Notes under the pieces: generated by a model
Told to the model about the DNA's origin: nothing
The model's input: only the letters and a program-made list of their open reading frames with translations
The model's database searches: none
Shown: positions 5,930-7,701 of the stretch, one piece after another
Layout of the letters: every line of letters starts with the position of its first letter
Numbering within the stretch: position 1 is the stretch's first letter
Program-made: the position numbers and the translations under genes
Assembly: GCA_051984675.1 (NCBI GenBank)
Contig: JBPYFK010000140.1
Coordinates: 1 to 7,701, forward strand
Direction of reading: 5' to 3'
Length of the DNA stretch: 7,701 nucleotides
Source: JBPYFK01 sp051984675
GTDB taxonomy: Bacteria > Actinomycetota > Actinomycetes > Mycobacteriales > Pseudonocardiaceae

Positions 5930-6163
5930 GTGGAGTTTGCGAACGCGGGAGAAGCGATCACCAGGTTGGAGCAGTTGCGCGACGAGCGGGCTGAGATCCA
6001 ACGAGCTGATCAAGAAAAGATGGAAGAGATCAAGGAAGCGGTGCGGGCTGCGGGTGAGGTCACGATTGGCGGGAAGCCACTCACCCGAGAAGTGATCATC
6101 AACGCTTCGGGGTTGGCGCGAGCGACCGTCTACAAGATCCTTCCGACCGACCACGATCACTGA
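5930..6163 (+). CDS. Small coiled-coil and helix-turn-helix protein
   Basis: The protein has 77 residues from GTG 5930, with GGGG at 5917-5920 nine bases upstream and a gap of only 16 bases after the previous gene. Residues 8-40 form a charged, heptad-like helix (LEQLRDERAEIQRADQEKME at 13-32). Residues 51-70 read LTREVIINASGLARATVYKI, a typical helix-turn-helix with the turn at SGLAR and a recognition helix ATVYKI. A likely role is a small DNA-binding regulator that dimerises through its coiled coil, perhaps acting on this cluster. This is an inference from form; I cannot place it in a named family. Confidence 0.78.
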   Translation: MEFANAGEAITRLEQLRDERAEIQRADQEKMEEIKEAVRAAGEVTIGGKPLTREVIINASGLARATVYKILPTDHDH

Positions 6164-6188
6164 GTATTGCTTTTCTGGGGGGATCACG

Positions 6189-6932
6189 ATGTTTGGTTGG
6201 ATGAGAGCCACCTGTGCCGTAGGGGTGTTGGGGCTGGCGGTCGGGGGAATGGCGGCCTGCACGGGAGGACAGCCGCAATCGGCGCCGACGTTGCCGGTCG
6301 CAGCCGTACCGCAACCCGCTGCACCAGCGCCAGTGCCGCTGCAACCGGCGCCACCGACCGCGACGAAAACGGTGACCGTGCCGGCGCCCGAGCCGCAGAC
6401 CACGCAAAACAGCGATACGTCGGGGTGTTTAACGTACGTCACGTCGCAATCCACGGTGTCGCTGTGCCGCGACGCCTCTGGGAGTCTGACCTATCACGGG
6501 ACCAGCTCATCCGGGTCGATCACACTGCCGGCATACGGGATCTCGGATACCGGCTACATGACCAGTCCGAACAACGGGGTGACGTACATGATCGACAGCC
6601 GGCACCTCGTGATCGAACAGAACGGATCGGTGATCGCTGATCAACCGGTGATCGGCCGCTCCGGCTCGGCGTCATCGAACTCGGGCTCGTCGGGGTCGAC
6701 CGGCAACAACTACTCGTACTCGTCGCCGTCGTCGTACTCGATCTCGTCAGGCGGGATGTCGTGGTTGTCGTCGAACTGGCCAACCCTCTACTCCGCGCTA
6801 GCGTCGGGCAATTCGTCAGCGGTGAGTAGCGCGATCTCGAATGCTGGGCCGGACCCGGCCTATCAGCAGAAGATCATCTCGCAGTTCAAGGCGAACTATC
6901 CCTCTGACGCCGCCAAGCTCGGCCTTGGCTGA
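6189..6932 (+). CDS. Secreted lipoprotein with Ser-rich linker, function unknown
   Basis: The 247-residue protein begins with a lipoprotein signal peptide: Arg6, a hydrophobic core (about 9-20) and the lipobox M21-A-A-C24. An Ala/Pro/Thr-rich tether (about 27-72) keeps it away from the membrane. A small beta-rich domain (about 78-158) contains Cys80 and Cys93, which could form a disulfide. A Ser/Gly/Tyr-rich low-complexity stretch (158-192) leads to a helical C-terminal domain starting SWLSSNWPTLYSALASGN (191-208) and ending KLGLG. ATG 6189 is supported by GGGGGG at 6177-6182, six bases upstream. The gap to the previous gene is 25 bases. I recognise no family; a surface or transfer-related role on an element is only a guess. 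Confidence 0.85.
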   Translation: MFGWMRATCAVGVLGLAVGGMAACTGGQPQSAPTLPVAAVPQPAAPAPVPLQPAPPTATKTVTVPAPEPQTTQNSDTSGCLTYVTSQSTVSLCRDASGSLTYHGTSSSGSITLPAYGISDTGYMTSPNNGVTYMIDSRHLVIEQNGSVIADQPVIGRSGSASSNSGSSGSTGNNYSYSSPSSYSISSGGMSWLSSNWPTLYSALASGNSSAVSSAISNAGPDPAYQQKIISQFKANYPSDAAKLGLG

Positions 6933-6953
6933 CTCTTTCACTGGGGGGAACAG

Positions 6954-7158
6954 ATGAAGACGAAGCCCGAACCAGACCCGCTACAGCTTTCGTGGCGTTT
7001 CAACGCGTGGTGCGGGTCACCGCCCGCCCGGGACTTTCGACCCGACCGCGTACCACCACGCTGGTGCATTCTCCGAGCAGAACGCCAAGCGAGTTGCGAA
7101 GGGCAAGGAGCCCATCAAGTCGCTCAAAGAGCGACGGGGCGAGCGGGGCGAGCCCCAG
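6954..7158 (+). other. Displaced start and 5' part of the PH-like gene (frame shift)
   Basis: ATG 6954 follows GGGGGG (6943-6948, spacing five), the same arrangement as the gene before it, so translation very probably begins here. However, the coding signal from about 6990, and clearly from 7025 (FDPTAYHHAGAFSEQNAKRV), is in the +1 frame, which has a stop at 6955-6957 and no ATG, GTG or TTG before 7159. The ATG 6954 frame runs on to 7223 in poor-quality sequence. One extra base between 6957 and about 7030 (for example in the C-rich run near 7021-7031) would explain this. The corrected protein would have about 183 residues. Confidence 0.55.
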
Positions 7159-7506
7159 GTGGGTTTGGGTTTCAAGCTGCAAGCCCAAACGTGGGGCCTG
7201 TGGGTGGACAGTTTCAAGGCTGAGTTCGGGTTCGGTGCTTCGTTGCCGCTGGCCGGCGCCCACGCCGAAGTTAACCAGGGGGACTCGCGGAAGCGCATCA
7301 CCGCGACGCGAATGGCGGCGTTCGGGCCGTTTTCGCTGGCGATGAAGAAGAACGCGGGGCACGCGTTCTTGGTGTTCACTGCGGCCGATGGGCGGCAGAT
7401 GACCAAGAAGGTCGATCCGAAGGACATCGGGAAGGCGATCCAGTTTGCTGCCCAGTTCAACTCGGTGGCTGCTCGGCTGGCGATGGCGGCAAACGACGAG
7501 ACGTAA
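7159..7506 (+). CDS. Protein with PH-like C-terminal domain (5' end in another frame)
   Basis: The open part from GTG 7159 encodes 115 residues, but coding sequence clearly extends upstream, so this is probably the C-terminal two thirds of a longer protein that starts at 6954. Residues 24-102 carry a beta-rich pattern: a GATAEV-like segment ASLPLAGAHAEVNQG (27-41), RITATRMAAFGPFSLAMKKN (46-65) and AFLVFTAADGRQ (69-80). An amphipathic helix PKDIGKAIQFAAQFNSVAA (87-105) follows. This layout resembles small bacterial PH-like domains (DUF4429/SHOCT-associated type) of actinomycetes, from memory and at low certainty. It is followed after 14 bases by the HTH gene. Whether the frame problem is a real mutation, programmed frameshifting or a sequence error cannot be told here. 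Confidence 0.65.
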   Translation: MGLGFKLQAQTWGLWVDSFKAEFGFGASLPLAGAHAEVNQGDSRKRITATRMAAFGPFSLAMKKNAGHAFLVFTAADGRQMTKKVDPKDIGKAIQFAAQFNSVAARLAMAANDET

Positions 7507-7520
7507 CCGGGGGCGTGATC

Positions 7521-7701
7521 GTGGAACTGTGGGATCGACACCAGATAGCCGAGTTCCTCGGTATCCAGGTGGACTCGGTGAACGGGTGGCTTGCTCGCCA
7601 CGGCGTCACACGGGTGGACCGTAAGCCAGCAGGGCGGGGTGCGCTGGCCAATGTGTATGACGCGGAGGACATCCGACGCGCCAAGGATCGAGCACCTGGT
7701 C
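7521..7701 (+). CDS. HTH (MerR/excisionase-like) DNA-binding protein, cut by window edge
   Basis: Sixty codons are visible from GTG 7521 before the sequence ends. Residues 4-26 (WDRHQIAEFLGIQVDSVNGW then LAR) have the layout of a winged helix-turn-helix: the helix at 6-13, a turn at Gly14, and a recognition helix 17-26. VDRKPAGRGALANVYDAEDI (32-51) is the usual wing and DNA-contact segment of excisionase/AlpA-like proteins. GTG 7521 is preferred over GTG 7515, because the G-run at 7509-7513 is seven bases before the former and only one before the latter. In integrative elements such proteins commonly control excision or early transcription. The rest of the gene is unseen, so this is a family-level call. 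Confidence 0.75.
   Translation, partial: MELWDRHQIAEFLGIQVDSVNGWLARHGVTRVDRKPAGRGALANVYDAEDIRRAKDRAPG

Noticed and set aside
6695..6750. TCG-rich repetitive stretch considered as a tandem repeat or CRISPR-like array
   Set aside because: It is the serine-rich linker of the lipoprotein (TCG/TCC/TCA codons); no regular repeat-spacer pattern.
1..7701. The same seven bases (CCTGGTC) at both ends, suggesting a circular molecule
   Set aside because: Seven bases can match by chance. Joining the ends would run the right-edge HTH frame antisense into the coding-like left-edge gene.

Overview
The window is high-GC DNA (G/C at most third codon positions) with frequent GTG/TTG starts and lipobox lipoproteins. 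That suggests an actinomycete, probably of the Pseudonocardiaceae type (Amycolatopsis, Saccharopolyspora and relatives). The genus is an inference from style, not from a marker gene. I see no rRNA, tRNA or CRISPR array.

Left part (1-3110). A minus-strand gene of unknown function with a cysteine-rich start runs off the left edge (238 to 1). Facing away from it, with a promoter-like TTGACA box between, is an intact GT1-family glycosyltransferase (325-1458). After a hairpin come the eroded last 31 codons of what looks like a transposase (1561-1656) and a 16-bp dyad. An intact lipoprotein carrying a YVTN/YncE-type beta-propeller follows (1757-3025). A strong GC hairpin at 3091-3109 separates it from the minus-strand block.

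Middle part (3117-5567). This is a minus-strand block of one good gene and several broken ones. The intact gene is a nitrilase-superfamily C-N hydrolase (5194 to 4277) with its Glu-Lys-Cys triad. Downstream of it lie a coding-like remnant without a start (4221-4018) and an EAL-domain (cyclic-di-GMP phosphodiesterase) pseudogene (4021-3217) that lacks its N-terminal part and has three frameshifts. Upstream of the hydrolase is a stretch of about 470 bases that holds only a short frameshifted fragment. The fragment faintly resembles the C-terminal part of a phage tail tape-measure protein.

Right part (5620-7701). This is a plus-strand run of small, closely spaced genes: a single-pass membrane protein with a Pro/Tyr tail, a coiled-coil plus HTH protein, a Ser-rich lipoprotein, a PH-like protein whose start is frame-shifted, and an HTH/excisionase-like protein cut by the window edge. 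Gaps are 14-25 bases. Each start follows a run of four to six Gs rather than the usual GGAGG, and an inverted repeat sits just before the first gene. The layout looks like one operon on an accessory element (integrative plasmid or prophage), but no integrase, replicase or attachment site is visible, so this is an inference. This run is the best candidate for something undescribed here.
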